Assembly: GCA_029448655.1 (NCBI GenBank)
Contig: JACCLO010000063.1
Location: 1-64,000, forward strand
Direction of reading: 5' to 3'
Source of the DNA: Wolfiporia cocos
Taxonomy: Eukaryota > Basidiomycota > Agaricomycetes > Polyporales > Phaeolaceae
Length of the DNA stretch: 64,000 bases
Shown here: positions 12,052 through 23,563 of the stretch, in pieces
Layout of the letters: each line of letters begins with the position of its first letter
Position numbering within the stretch: the stretch's first letter is position 1
The notes under the pieces: generated by a model
What the model was told of the DNA's origin: nothing
Databases searched by the model: none
Seen by the model: only the letters and a program-made list of their open reading frames with translations
Program-made: the position numbers and the translations under genes

Positions 12052-12609
12052 TTGCTCGATAACGGTCTATCCGGCATTCGTGACTTGCAGCGCCCAACTT
12101 ATCATTATCTTCGTGGTCATGAGCCGGCGATACACTTGGTATGTACAATTCTGTGCCCTTTACGACGGTCAGCGACCAATTGGCTGTGGGGTCGACGTCA
12201 GCACCTCCCACCTGACCTTGCCCTTGACCGTCACCCGCCACGTGCAGAATATGTCTGCCCGAAGTGCGGACATTTCAACCCGTCTGCGCACTCGCTGCGC
12301 CAAGCCCGTTCCAGGTCGGTGTCGCCGACGCCAGACTCTCGCGTCCTCTCACGGTGCCGATACAGCTCCCTCCAGCCTCAGCTGCCCAGCGGTGCGGCCA
12401 GTGCGGCTCCAGGCCCCGCGTTCGACGGTGTCTACGCCGAGTCAAACGAAAGCCATGAACAACAGCTCGAAAACACAATGCAACACGGCCGTGCTCGCGA
12501 TGCGACACATCCACCAGACGACGCCCTACGAATCGACCTCCATCACAGTCGGACCTTCCTCGGACACCGTCTTATCTTCTTCCTGGTCCTGAGTCGCACG
12601 AACAGGTGA
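12052..12609 (+). pseudogene. Lunapark-like zinc-ribbon fragment
   Basis: A 185-codon open frame contains YVCPKCGHFNPSAHSLRQ (about 12248-12301), which resembles the second half of the C-terminal zinc ribbon of Lunapark, an endoplasmic-reticulum three-way-junction protein. The first CxxC half and the two membrane segments that define Lunapark are not found upstream. There the sequence is the AT-rich minus-strand frame at 11424-11864. The downstream residues are Ser/Pro-rich and disordered, as in fungal Lunapark tails. It is best read as a 3' gene fragment. The alternative is a chance CPKCG motif in an unrelated protein. Confidence 0.35.
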
Positions 12610-14960
12610 TTCGGCGTGACCGCGCTGTGGTGGCACCTGTCACTAGTACTAGTGCGTCACAAGATCTGAGCGGATCGGACGGGCGGTGGCGGCGATCGCT
12701 CCATCGTGGTCCAACACTGACCCATATGATTTAAGTGCTAGATGCAGTCCCCCCGTCGCCTCCACAATCACTCTCGAATTAGAGGTGTTTTGCTAACAAT
12801 AAAATTGACTGTGGCACGGATTTTTTGAGCTCCACTACTAAGTTTTTAAAATGGAGTGGGTAGAGCGTAGTCCTTGATCTTTGTGACGCATACCAGTAAC
12901 TGTATCCAAGTACTGTTAACCCGCATCGGATGTACGAAAACACTGTAGGGTATCAATGATGCCATACCTCGTTCTCATAATTCTTGCACAACCTCGGAAA
13001 AGGGCGAGTCATAATTATCGTTAGTAAAAAAACCTCTATTACAACACTTCGATCGTGTAGCATGCCGTGCAAATAGCATGAACACGGATTAGCAAGCCAC
13101 ATTGAAGCGTGGGCGCCACCCACGCTGAGTATCTATCTACTCATCTCTGTTCTTATATTGCTTGATAATGAAGTAGCGCCGGTTCCGACATGGCCCGCTA
13201 CTTTGCACTAAACGTACTGAATGCCGGACTACAGGCCCTGAAGTCAGTCATCACCTAAGTGCTCAGTTCACACATCAGCGAAAACTGCAGTTTCATCGAA
13301 GAACGAAGCGATACACGAGCGTGTTTGTGAGGCGAAGGTAAGAACAATGGGACATATTATGCCATCTGTGCTACAGGTACACATAGCTACAACTCCTGGG
13401 AGTGCACTGGTGAGTAGCAAAGTACGCAAGAAGAGCAGAACATGTTTCGTGACAAACAACGCCATCGGCGCATGTGTAGCGTACGTTGCGAAAGTAGATA
13501 TTTATGTCTCCAGAACCCGCAAAGTCTTCCGCAGCAAGAGTGCTCTGACAAATCAAGGAGGTAGCTATTGTGCAACGGTACCGTGTCGCAAACGTTGGGA
13601 GGCGAGTGAACCAGCAAGCCTACGAACGGACAGTCACACTGGGCATGACATTAAGCAGGTGAGGGAACAGTTTAGAGCAGGACTTCTGAATCGATTAGCC
13701 TTTCTCGCGGACGATCGTCTGACTACTTGCGGTGTATTAACTTACTACTGACATGGCGAGAATATGCAATCTAATTGTGTGTTTCGGAATCGGGAAGGCG
13801 AGGCTCTGAAGAGCTATCCTTGCACTATAAATTCAAGGTGAACGCCCCAAATAATTGTCAGAGGCATTGGGCGCCCATTGCTACCAGCTCTGACCCATTT
13901 TATCTGTATTTAGCAACTATCGACTTGACATGATACGAAATATGCGCCCTCGCATGTTAGGATTCTTAGGAAATTGTGTTGTACAGGAACAGTGAGATTT
14001 GGTCAATGTAGTGCAGATGAAGTAATTCACGTGGAGCCGAGAGCCTCCTGGAAGGATTGCAAGCGATGTGTTGTTGCCATATCGTTATCATACAGCCGGA
14101 ACCACTTTTGTTTACCATCGGGTTAGTCTGAGCCTTTCACCGCCCGGCAGTGTCGGTATGAGCAATGCCGGACATGCTCAGCCTGGAATGGCCTGGCGGG
14201 CACGGTGGTTGGAATGTGCCAGCTCAAATGCGCAGTTGGTCCGAAATGAAAGGCTCTTCTATCATTTCCGACGTCCATGCAGCTCCGCTCTTTTTGCCAC
14301 TTGGCCACACTCGTAGGAGAAACGTCTAGATCAATCTTCAATCTCTCACTTCCAGCAGTGAGTCCTTCCGGGCGTCGAAGCCGCTGGCGGACTTTGACGA
14401 GTCACATAGCGATAGACAGGCTATGCGGGAAGATCAGTTGCCCATGCTTTACGCGTTAGTTTATTTTGCTGCATGATACCAACTCCCCAAAATCTGACGA
14501 TCGCAATCGTTGGCGGAATTCTGCGTCGGCTGTCGTGGCCGCGGGCCCCAAGGTGATGATGCTGACAGCTCTAGAATATCAGCAAGAATGTTCCGCGCCC
14601 GTCGAAGATGTACTGGGCTGCTGATTATGTCGTGCCCCTGCGTCTCAGGAAGGCTGGAGGTGCGAGGCTGTGCGGGACTCCAATCGACTAGCCTCCGATC
14701 GCTGGAGAGAACCTTCGCGGCTTTCTGCGACGATAACGAAAGGAACGCTCCGAGATCACCGCGGTCTCACATTTGGTCGGCTAACAGATGCCGAGCTCGG
14801 CCGGCCACTCTTCAGGCCTCAGGATCTAGTACGCCACACTCGATACTGACACCAGTAGACGATTACCTACCTGCTCGGATTCATGAGGACAACTGACCCG
14901 CAGCGCACCGGCAAGCCATTCAAATATTCACCGATGGACCTTCCCGCGTCACGGGGATGG
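12610..14960. other. 2.3 kb without recognisable genes
   Basis: Short open frames exist on both strands (for example 13347-13751 plus and 14068-14316 plus), but none shows a known motif or a consistent spliced model. The plus-strand frame at 13347 is moderately basic and ends in a Leu-rich segment. This may be decayed coding sequence or intergenic DNA. Confidence 0.35.
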
Positions 14961-14972
14961 CTCGAGAACTTC

Positions 14973-14982
14973 GTTTAAATAG
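14973..14982 (+). promoter_or_regulatory. TATA-like element of the NRPS-like gene
   Basis: TTTAAATAGG lies about 70-80 bp upstream of the ATG at 15052 in a T/C-rich leader, as expected for a fungal promoter. Confidence 0.45.
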
Positions 14983-15051
14983 GCCTCATTCTCAGCACCC
15001 ACATACTCCATCAGAATCATTATAATCCACTCTGTTCAGCTTCTGGCAGAT

Positions 15052-16835
15052 ATGTCTGCATCTGCATCGCCTGTACTCCCGCCCCTCAACGGTTCGCTAT
15101 CTCTCATCCCTGGGCTCGTCGACTTCCATGCCGAATACAATTCCACCTCTCCGTTCTTTCTCTTCCTGTTTCCAGACTTGTCTTCTGATACGCTCGGAAG
15201 TATATCGTTCCTCGAGTTCGCTCAGGCAATTCACCGCGTTGCCCACTCCTTCAGGCCCGGACGGAAGGGCGAAGAGGGCGCCGTTGTCGCTATCATCGCG
15301 AACTGCGATACTCTGCTCTACCATGCGCTCGTCGCGGGTCTGATCCGTGCGGGGCTCGTCCCCTTCCCTATGTCCTCCCGCAACTCCGTGCCCGCAATAG
15401 CAAGCCTGATGGAGCACACGAGCTGCCATCGCATCGTCTCACAGCCCACCTTCGCCCCATTCACTGACGCGGTCCGGGAGAGCCTGCCGAGCGGATTCGC
15501 CATGCACGTCGACGACCTGCCCGCGCTCACGGACGTCTTCCCGACGCTCGCGCCCTCCTTCGACCCGCCGCGTGCCGTCTCGGGCCCTTACCCGCCGCCC
15601 GCGTGCGCGGCGTCGCCATCGGATGTTGTGCTCTACCTGCACTCCTCAGGCTCCACCGGCTTCCCGAAGCCGATCCCGCACACGCACACGACGATCCTAC
15701 ACTGGTGCAGGATGCCCATCTTCGTGGAGTCGCGCAGGAAGGCGATACGGTGGGGGTGCATGGCGCTACCGCCGTTCCACGTAATGGGACTCTGCTCGCA
15801 GCTGTACGCGCCGCTCTTGTCCGGCCAGCCGACGTCGCTGTTCCCCCCGCGCGCGATCGTGTCAGCGCCCCCGGTCGTGCCGACCCCGCAGAACACAATT
15901 GAGACGGCGCGCAAGACAGGCTGCACGGCTATCGAGAGCGTCCCTGCTTTCGTCGAGGTAGGCTCTGGTTGTGTAGTGTGCCTGTGATTGCTAAAAGTAC
16001 TGTTTTCGCCAGGCGTGGTCGCAGAACGAGGATGACGCGAAGTACCTTGCGTCTCTTCAGGCTCTTGTCAGTACCTGCATCACATTGCGCTGGTCGAGGG
16101 AGCAACTCGCTTATCACTCACGTCTTAGATATTCGCCGGCGGCCCGCTCTCCAGGGCGAATGGTGAGAAGCTCGTGGATAAAGGCGTGCGCCTGTTGGCG
16201 TGCTACGGTGCAACCGAATTCGGCCTGGTGACATGCGTGTTCGATGACGGCGTCGAAGAGCCGAGCCCTATTGGCAAGAAGCGCGCCGACTGGGAATGGA
16301 TGCAGCTTCCCAGAGAGTGTATGTCGCTGGGTTCCTCAGGGAGACGGGACATTCGAGCTGCAGATGTTGGTGCGTGCCAAAATGTAACGATGTAGCCGCC
16401 CGAAGTATACTGAGGTATGGCGTGCATGTGCGTGCAGACGTGCGAGACACACCAGCCTTGCATCGAGAATATGCCAAATGGGGAGCGTGGCTTTGCCACA
16501 TCCGACCTTTGGGAACCACATCCGGCCAAGCCTGGTCTCTGGCGAATGTACGTCGCAGTCAATATGATTGGCAAATAAAGTCTGATGTCGCATATGAAGT
16601 GTCGGGCGTGCTGACGATGTCATCGTACTCGGATCAGGTGCGTCGCCCCTGTCATCGCCCGAGGGCGGCTGCTAACTTCGATTCAGGTGAGAAGACGGTA
16701 CCAATCCTTCAGGAGAAATCACATTGGCGTGCACTCATGGGGCGGATAGTAGTCATACCTTCGCTGCACATGCAAGCACGGAGCCTGCAAGATCATGGCG
16801 TCCGATCGCTAGAATTCACATTTTCTGAGTAAGCG
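15052..16835 (+). pseudogene. NRPS-like adenylation (AMP-binding) enzyme, 3' part decayed
   Basis: The adenylation domain would activate a carboxylic acid as an acyl-AMP, as in fungal A-T-R (carboxylic acid reductase-like) enzymes. Exon 1 (15052-15957) is fully open. It starts MSASASPVLPPLNGSLSL and contains the phosphate-binding motif LHSSGSTGFPKPI (about 15637-15675) and PPFHVMGLCSQLY. Introns at 15958-16012 and 16067-16128 join in phase to an exon with the YGATE-type motif ACYGATEFG (about 16198-16224). An extra base near 16312 shifts the frame before WVPQGDGTFELQML. Later blocks IENMPNGERGFATSDLWEPH and GRADDVIVLGS are recoverable across introns. After GEKTVPILQE (about 16690) the similarity dies out, and no carrier or reductase domain follows. 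The substrate cannot be told. Confidence 0.65.
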
Positions 16836-17779
16836 GCCCGTCTTGGGAGTCCGCACGCGAACTGATGGTTGTACCTGACATGCTAACGCCGGCTTTGCTT
16901 GCGAGCTGCAGCACATGGATGAGAGCTGTGGAGAAGCGATCTCAAACTAGGTGACATCGTGATGGATGATTGTCTCACTGTCAATGGCTGGCTTGTTCTC
17001 TAATCCGGCTTCAACGAGGCGGAATCCGGCCAACTTCACTGTACGGATAGCCGAACCGGTGATTGGGGATGGTACGGTGAGACACTCTCGGCATGATGAA
17101 CTAGACTCACATGCAGCATTCACATTTCAAGTATCCTCATCATCCATATCGCGAGACAAGGCAGATGGATTCCACAGATTGACCCCTGCGGATCATATGT
17201 GGTAGTTGGAAGAAACCCAGAAATAGTGTGCCCACCTTCACGATCTAGGATATCCACTTGATGGATCCAATCCTTGTTCGACCGCAGGCGCTGCTGGGAG
17301 AAAGACTCGGAGAGATATGCCAGCTGGTATAGTTCGGCGCATATAGAGACCCGACTGCTACGACTACTATCCCCGAGTTTCTGCTTGACGCTGATCAAAG
17401 CGTCTACACGAATGGAGGATGTTGCTGTAAATAAGATCCGTGCAATTGAGCGCATATAACGTACCCTCGATGGAACTGAAAGTATTTGATATGTCTGAAG
17501 ACAGTTTGCGCTTGTTCGCCGATATTTCCAGTGAGTTATCCACATACAAGAAGAAGCCCAATGTCTACGATGCCAGCCACAGCGAGCTCCACGCGAGACT
17601 TTGACGCGCTCAGTCACGAAGTCGTGACGTCGAGCTTATGTGACGCGGGGTGATGTTAGCGCGCGCACGCCGTGTGTCAGGCAGGGGAATTATTAATTCT
17701 ATTTGAGTTACTAAGTGGTGCACACGTTTATCTGTCCGCATCAAGTCCGCAAACGCATCGCGTTCCATAATTTATCACT
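16836..17779. other. No recognisable gene
   Basis: Downstream of the adenylation remnant, where a carrier and reductase domain would be expected, I find only short frames. A minus-strand frame of 165 codons (17120-17617) has no recognisable motif. Confidence 0.35.
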
Positions 17780-18175
17780 ATGCCCAACGCCGCCGACACT
17801 TCACTTGTGGCTCCCGATGATGCTGTAGCAAGATGTACAACTGTAGGGAAATCTATATCCATCCATTCCAATCTCGATAATGATGACATTCACACGCCAA
17901 CCTCCACAGGAAGCTCGGAGAGACGGCCTCTTCGCTGGCCTTTCCGCTGCATTGGCAGGTGGTTAGTAACTTCGCGTATACGCATGGTCCATTGCTGTAC
18001 TATTCACCCTAGCCATTCTGGGCAACAAACTATTCCGATTCAACAGGAACACCACAGTTGTGTGTGGCGTCGGTGAGCGTGCTGCAACGAGGCAGCGGTG
18101 GCTCGGATGCCGCTGGTGTCTGCGCACAGTGACGGGGGTGCTTTCTGGTTATTATTTCTACCAGGGATTTCTCGC
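17780..18175 (+). CDS. Hypothetical small protein with one possible membrane segment
   Basis: The ATG at 17780 starts a polar N-terminus (MPNAADTSLVAPDDAVAR, then Thr/Ser-rich). Frames must be changed or spliced near 17960. After that the strand reads WSIAVLFTLAILGNKLFRFN (about 17986-18045), a plausible transmembrane helix followed by a basic boundary. It is followed by GVLSGYYFYQGFLASNLACP at about 18127-18190. The family is unknown and the exon structure is uncertain. Confidence 0.3.
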
Positions 18176-18312
18176 ATCTAATCTTGCTTGCCCACGTGCG
18201 GAGCAGGCCAAGATGCAACGGTCGGAGTCTGTGTTCGGCGAGGATCTGTCCACAAGCACCAAGTCAATGAATGTAATGTATTGTCATCGCAACAATTCCA
18301 CAGCGGAGTATA

Positions 18313-18890
18313 ATGCACCGTCTTCTTGAAGCCCTTTCGCGCATCGAAGCCAGCGTTCGGCGCATGGATCACGCTGCCAGGTGCTTTGAAAGCGCGCACT
18401 GCTGCGCTCGCCTCGCCCCATCTCTCATGGCTGCTCATTGATTGTGAGCATGGCATGACATCTCTTCAGCCAGGCGCTGCCGAATCCATCCAAACAATAT
18501 CGGGGCTCGGAAGCTCGGCGCCCAGCACTATTGTCAGAATACCTGCAACAGGGGCGTGTGCAGACGGTAGTGTCGGTGGCAAATCAAGTATGGGCTTGAT
18601 GCCGGCGCCCGGGGAGTGCTGGTTCCAATGGTATGTAGAACACGCTGGGCTAGTCGGTCGTGGTACATATACGTCAATCTGATAGGTATCAACCGCCGCT
18701 CAAGCCAAGTCGATCGTTGCTGCGGCGCGCTTCCCCCCAAGGGGTCCAGGTATCCGTGGATTCGGCAGTCCATTTACACAGAGCACATGGGGACTGATGG
18801 CGTCAGAATACCTCGCATCTGCGAACGACTTGAGGCCGTACAGAGCATCGACGAGATCTTGAGTGTAGACGGTCTCGGTCAGTGACCGCA
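18313..18890 (+). pseudogene. HpcH/HpaI aldolase-family remnant
   Basis: This family carries out metal-dependent aldol cleavage of 2-keto-3-deoxy acids. From the ATG at 18313 the sequence reads MHRLLEA, then FRASKPAFGAWITLPG in a shifted frame (one extra C near 18332). LSWLLIDCEHGMTSL follows with the conserved Asp-Cys-Glu-His region, then IVRIPATG. A GT-AG intron at about 18632-18686 precedes VSTAAQAKSIVAAARFPP, IRGFGSPFTQSTWGL and SEYLASAND. The segment that normally holds the V-Q-I-E-T strand is missing, and the frame changes before EAVQSIDEILSVDGLG. So there is one frame break near the start, an internal deletion and no normal C-terminus. The family assignment is firm; activity is unlikely. 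Confidence 0.65.
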
Positions 18891-19450
18891 CCATCAAAAG
18901 CTCAACTACGCACATTACTCACCGTAGTCACTATCGGCCGTCGGAATATAGATGGCGTTCTCATCACCTCTCACTCACTCACAACTATCCAGCGCCATCG
19001 CCAAATCTCCACCCTGATGTGGAAGTCATCATCAGCTCCGCATCTGATCGCTCACTTATATGCGTAATCAGCGCCATGTACTGCACTCCGGGCACTCAAT
19101 CGAACAAGCGTGCGCGGCAGAACGTCACATCAGACAGTGGGGCATTATTGAAGGCTCTTGCAGAGGATCTCTAGCAGCAGCTGGGGAGATCATAGGCCAG
19201 AAGGACTTCGGGTATAACTAACAGTGTACGACGTACGTGAAGTAGTCAATCCCTGATACAGGGACCACCTTCGCTTCGTCTGAAGCCCCTCTGCATTGAC
19301 AGGGCTGATTTGAAGATCTTGCAAAGACACTGATGGAACAGTGCAGGGTCCAGGCATCGAACCCATAGGTCTTAGCAAGGTATAGCCAAGTGAGATATGC
19401 GAAGGTGTCATCGAAAACTTATTGCGCCGTACAATACAATGACGCTGCGA
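18891..19450. other. No recognisable gene
   Basis: A 73-codon minus-strand frame at 19190-19411 lacks any known motif. I see no other feature. Confidence 0.35.
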
Positions 19451-20696
19451 CTAAGGGCGTATGTTACGGCGATCCCACCTTTTACCGATTCCGGCACGTT
19501 CTATACAATTTGCCAACGCAGGCACAGTCAACCATATGATTGCAGAGTGAATAGAATATGGTTTACTTTGTTTTTTTGCCCGACTACATCTCAAGCAAAG
19601 AAGACTGCAGTTTGAGCATGCATGCGGGGAGACATCAGGGTGACACAAACTCACAGGTTTGTGGGACCCTGGCTACAGGGGAGTCCCTAGACGTCCTACA
19701 GGGCGGTGTGCTAACCACAAGGCAGCCAGTCGGCTGTATCCCCAAGGGGGAACTCCTAAGGCGACCAAGAGGGAAGACACACAGACAAGCAAGTCGTGGA
19801 GGGCCCCCGGGGCAGAGACGCACACAAACGCAGATGAGAAAGGAGCCTAAGCTCAGTTGTCGAGAATCCTAAAGATGGGGAAGTAAGTCCCCATCTTGTC
19901 GTACTTATACATGGGGAGCTGACCAGTAATGGTCGCCCTAAAGTCGCGGCCTGTGCGCAGTAACTAAGAGGGCACATGATAATGTAACTACCTGTAACGA
20001 CATGTGACGGTGTGACCCTAACGTGAGTACCTAAGGCGCGCGCTACCCTACAGCGCTTACCTACAGTCATATGATCTAGACGGAGTCCTGGATAGACGCG
20101 GAGGTGGCTGAGGATCATGGAAGCGCGCGCGCACCTAGCGGCGCCTATAATACCTGCAGCGAGGGATGTTACGTATCCTCTAAGGAAAGTTTGTGACACA
20201 GGGCCCCTACAGTCACGCCGCGTTGCAGCGCATTGGGCGCATGGGGGGTCATAAACCACCTCTTCGAGTTTCTTTCGCGGTGCCGAGCGACTAGTCCTGC
20301 GCTCAGCGGTGGTTATACCCTGACTGGTGGTGGCTTCGATCGGTGGGGGCTGTGCAGGGGTATCCGGCACTGTGCCGTTTGATGATTTCATCCGAGCAAA
20401 CGCATCATCCCAAACAGACACGTAGTCGTGATAGAGGTCCAGTGTGCCGAAAGGAGATAGAAGGGGCGCTTTAAAGTGAAGCGAGTCGTAGAGATTCTTT
20501 GACAGCCTGTTAGCGCAACACAGGTTTCCAGGTAGTGAGAGCGCACCTTGCAATGATCGAGTCGTTGCACCCAATCACAAAGCTCCTCTTGGTCAGCGGC
20601 CGCGCATGGCGGGCACTGCAGCAGCTGTTTGACTTCGCGAATAAGCTTTAGAGACTCCAGGTGAACTGTGACTCCAGATATGTATCCCGGATCCAT
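19451..20696 (-). pseudogene. Cys-rich gene split by a solo LTR
   Basis: The ATG at 20696 begins MDPGYISGVTVHLESLKLIR. A possible intron (20507-20546) leads to a frame reading LSKNLYDSLHFKAP, a Thr/Pro/Arg linker and a cysteine cluster CAQCAATRRDC that stops at 20204. The frame resumes on the other side of the LTR at 19640 with HACSNCSLLCLRC and ends at 19451. Removing the 558-bp LTR and one 5-bp duplication joins the two halves in phase, giving a compact CxxC..C..CxxC..CxxC arrangement. Such a cluster would bind zinc and may contact nucleic acid, but the family is unknown to me. The intron join leaves a one-base phase problem, so exon 1 may be mis-modelled. The disruption postdates an intact frame. 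Confidence 0.5.
19641..20198 (-). mobile_element. Solo LTR (558 bp), TSD CAGGG
   Basis: It starts TGACACAAAC and ends TTTGTGACA on the plus strand, so element sense is minus (TGTCAC...GTGTCA). The flanks 19636-19640 and 20199-20203 are both CAGGG. The LTR has a TATA-like TGTATAAG and a perfect 9-bp palindrome at 19872-19897. It interrupts the Cys-rich gene. Confidence 0.9.
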
Positions 20697-20699
20697 TTC

Positions 20700-21083
20700 G
20701 GTGTGGCGACCTCTTCGTTATCGTTATCACTGATACGAGTGTTAGCTGAAGGGTAGTTAATCCTGCTACATGATGGCAGGGTCTTACACTTGAGTTTATA
20801 ATGTCCCGTCGTCACGAGAGAACGAGAGCGAGAGATCAGGGACTTCGAGTTTGCATGGCCTTTTCGAACTCCGCTGTGGCTGACTGCGGATGGGCGCTTA
20901 GCGTGCGCCCCGTCCTCGAGCAGCCCTCCTCCCCCGCCCTGCCCCCTCTCTCCTCCCAGTCTCTATTGGATGGAATAGGTGCAAGCTTCACTAGCAGGTG
21001 CCACCACTAGGACCTGGATTGTTGAAGCAAGCGTCGGGATCGCGTGAAAGAGAGCGAACGAAGTGAGCGGTGCAAGAAACAAC
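20700..21083. other. Interval with a short repeat remnant
   Basis: No gene is recognised. Positions 20846-20905 match a repeat also present at 22975-23085 and, inverted, at 28452-28575. The remainder is featureless to me. Confidence 0.35.
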
Positions 21084-21942
21084 TAGTGATGTGCCAGGCC
21101 CAGCTTTGGGCCATGAGCCGGGCCGGGCCAAGCTGGGCTTTACAGCATGGCTTGAGATGGCCCAGGGCCTGGCCTGAGATACAGGCCAGGCCGGGCCAAG
21201 CTGTTGAGCCCCGGCCTAGGGATCTTAATGGCTACAATATCTGGCAGGCACAATATAAGCCCATACAGGCCAGTTATATGCTCAACTCAATCATTGTGCA
21301 CCTATCTTGTTTATTTAAAACTACAGAAAAGTCAAGTCCTCAACATTGAAGCCTGCCGCTCACTTTCGGGTGCCTATATGATTCCCCATATGGCAGGCAC
21401 GCTACTGAATGCTGCACTGGTGAGTGATTATTTCACACTTAATCCTACTATAGATTGGAGGTGTCACGGAATATCTGGGGTTGGAATCCCAGGTGGCACA
21501 TATAATACCAGAAAGGCCAACCATGCCAAGTATTAAGCCAAATACTCAACGGTGCAATATAAGTGCCTAGCGTGGGAATATGAACTACACATATAGCGTG
21601 TCCTGCCTATAACAGCTGAGCTGTTATAGTGGCCCTTTTGGCTAAGGGGTGTTAGACGTATGTCTCCACAGACACTGGTCTGGGACTGCCAGTTAAATCT
21701 GTGACAGGAGGATTCAAGGTTCTATTTCATCTGGGAAAGGTTTGGCAAAGGTGAATCTCAAGCTCTGAAGCTAAAGTGATGATTATCTTAGCAGTAGTAG
21801 GCCATGGTCGAGCCGGGGCCTAGGCTGGGCCAAGCCGTGAGCCGTCAATGAGGGCCCAGCCTGAGGTTTTGAAAAGCTGTGGGCTGTCCAAGCCAGGCCA
21901 AAGCCAGGGCTTTTGAGCCAGGCTGGGCCTGGCACATCACTA
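21084..21942. mobile_element. Non-autonomous hAT element, copy 1
   Basis: Terminal inverted repeats TAGTGATGTGCCAGGC...GCCTGGCACATCACTA are flanked by perfect 8-bp duplications GAAACAAC (21076-21083 and 21943-21950), the hAT signature. The subterminal regions are dense in GGCC/GGGCC motifs in both orientations. No transposase frame is present. A 245-bp solo LTR lies inside at 21462-21706; without it the element is about 610 bp. Two other copies are at 56660-57285 and 59425-61173. Confidence 0.85.
21462..21706 (+). mobile_element. Solo LTR of the miniature (TRIM) family, TSD GGAGG
   Basis: TGTCACGG...CTGTGACA, 245 bp, flanked by GGAGG at 21457-21461 and 21707-21711. Its middle (GTGGGAATATGAAC...ATAGC...CTGTTATAG...CCCTTTTGG) matches the LTRs of the miniature elements at 54380 and 62998. 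This copy ends in the canonical CA, unlike those. Confidence 0.8.
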
Positions 21943-22286
21943 GAAACAACAATGTTGGACAGTGGTTTGTCTCATCCTTGGGGCGGGGAGGCAAACATGC
22001 AAAGCATGTACAGCCTAAATTCTACAATAATAAGGGGTACCCTTATCTCTAAGGCACATCTTTCTGACTTGTTCAAGTATGCTAGTGTCACTGCATGGTA
22101 TACCCAGCCGGCAATCGGATACGCACTTGCCTGGATGTTCCAACACTGGATTGCCACAGTGAATTTATCATGCCCAGGTGCTTGCCTGCATCATATTGCA
22201 CCTGCATATAGCTCAGCTAAAACAATCCTCATGAAGTGATGCTATCATTTGTATGATTGTATTGTACATTGTACTGAAATGCTGTG

Positions 22287-22754
22287 TGACACAAACTTGA
22301 CTGGCATACCTCTATCCCTGTCCTACCCCTATAAGTACTAAGACCCAGGGTACAACGCCGAGTTGTTGAGACAAGGCGAGGCGGAGTCAGGCAGCATGCT
22401 GTAGTGATCAAGAGAGGAGGGCTATCACCCATACATCGAGAAGAACAAGTCTGAGGTGTAACCCTCAGATGACGTAGTATATATACATGTAGAGATGGCG
22501 TAACTACTGAGTCGCGGCCCACCCTAAAGGGGGCCATGCACGACGTCGCGATCGTCATGCCATAAGGTGTCATCTACAACTACATCATGTGAGCGGCCCG
22601 GCGGGGAGGACGGTCCGCAATCCCTAATCAACGACTCCTTATCTAATCTCCATGTCACGTGACTTCCTGTGCATCAGTCAATGCGTTCGACCCACGCAGA
22701 GGGCAAATCCTGAGTAAATGCCCAGCCAGGTGCCTAGCCTCAAAATTTGTGACA
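22287..22754 (-). mobile_element. Solo LTR (468 bp), TSD CTGTG
   Basis: TGACACAAAC...AATTTGTGACA on the plus strand, flanked by CTGTG (22282-22286 and 22755-22759). It contains a TATATA box and the TCTGAGG/CCTCAGA palindrome at 22450-22469. Confidence 0.85.
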
Positions 22755-22759
22755 CTGTG

Positions 22760-23270
22760 AGACTGAGTGCACTGCCTTGTGTCCGACCTCACCTCTGCCC
22801 CCACCTCCACCCAGCACTGGAAACAAGATTAAGTGTGCCTGGGCACTGCACAGGATAGTGTCTGAGACATCTCCTTGACCTTCTCTGCCGTCTCCGCCCC
22901 CACACCACAGCCATTCTTGGTCCCATTGGGCAGCAAGGGTAAGGGCCACACCCACAAGTGCACCTTGACATCCAATATGAGCCAGACTTGAGGTTAATGT
23001 CCCAGCAAGTTTGCATGACCTTTTCATATTCCACTGTGGCTGGTGCACCGACACTGCAGATGGGCGCTTAGCATGCACCATGCCGACCTTTAACTGAAAG
23101 TAATAGAGCGATAATTGTTCTCACGCTCAGAGTATTTTCTCACATTTAGATAAAAATTATAAGTGATGAATCAGCAGGAAATTGTAAGCAGGCAAGACTT
23201 GTGGCAACATTAGCCAGTGACCTCCTTCCATCCTGCATGCCTGCATACATTACCCATGATGTCTAAGACC
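22760..23270 (-). repeat. Decayed repeat with Cys-rich coding remnant
   Basis: Minus-strand frames over 22789-23034 read EYEKVMQTCWDINLKSGSYW and a Cys-rich tail CTCGCGPYPCCPMGP. The first motif recurs at 28452-28575 (AMQTRWDINLK, plus) and partly at 20846-20905. Three degenerate copies of one coding segment within 8 kb point to an old dispersed element whose family I cannot name. Confidence 0.4.
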
Positions 23271-23289
23271 TGCCTAGAAGGCCATGCAA

Positions 23290-23508
23290 AAAAGCTGAGA
23301 GTGCATGTACAAGGAAAATGAACAAAGACACACAAAGTGGAAGGCTCTCAATGATGAGGAAGATGATGAAGCTGAGACTGATGTTATGTTGTTGAAGGAG
23401 TTTATGGAGACAGTGATGGGTAAGATTGTAGGGCCATTTGAGCTCAAGGCCCAGATCAACATTGGAGATGATGATCTTCAACTTGATGATCAGGAGCATG
23501 CATGCTGA
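23290..23508 (+). pseudogene. Acidic coding fragment, family unknown
   Basis: An open frame containing KALNDEEDDEAETDVMLLKE and PFELKAQINIGDDDLQLDDQ, preceded by in-frame stops. The sequence is CpG-poor like the surrounding repeats. It is probably a relic of a transposon gene. Confidence 0.35.
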
Positions 23509-23563
23509 TACAGATGTACCATCTGTGGGACTGGCCCATAGCCAGGGAATATCTCCAATAGAC

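Noticed and set aside
11909..12592. 227-codon plus-strand frame overlapping the zinc-ribbon frame
   Set aside because: It is a different frame from the CPKCG motif, with no domain and Ser/Thr/Arg composition typical of a shadow ORF.
19330..19365. GGGTTCGATGCCTGG on the minus strand, resembling a tRNA B-box
   Set aside because: No paired T-stem, acceptor stem or A-box at proper spacing.
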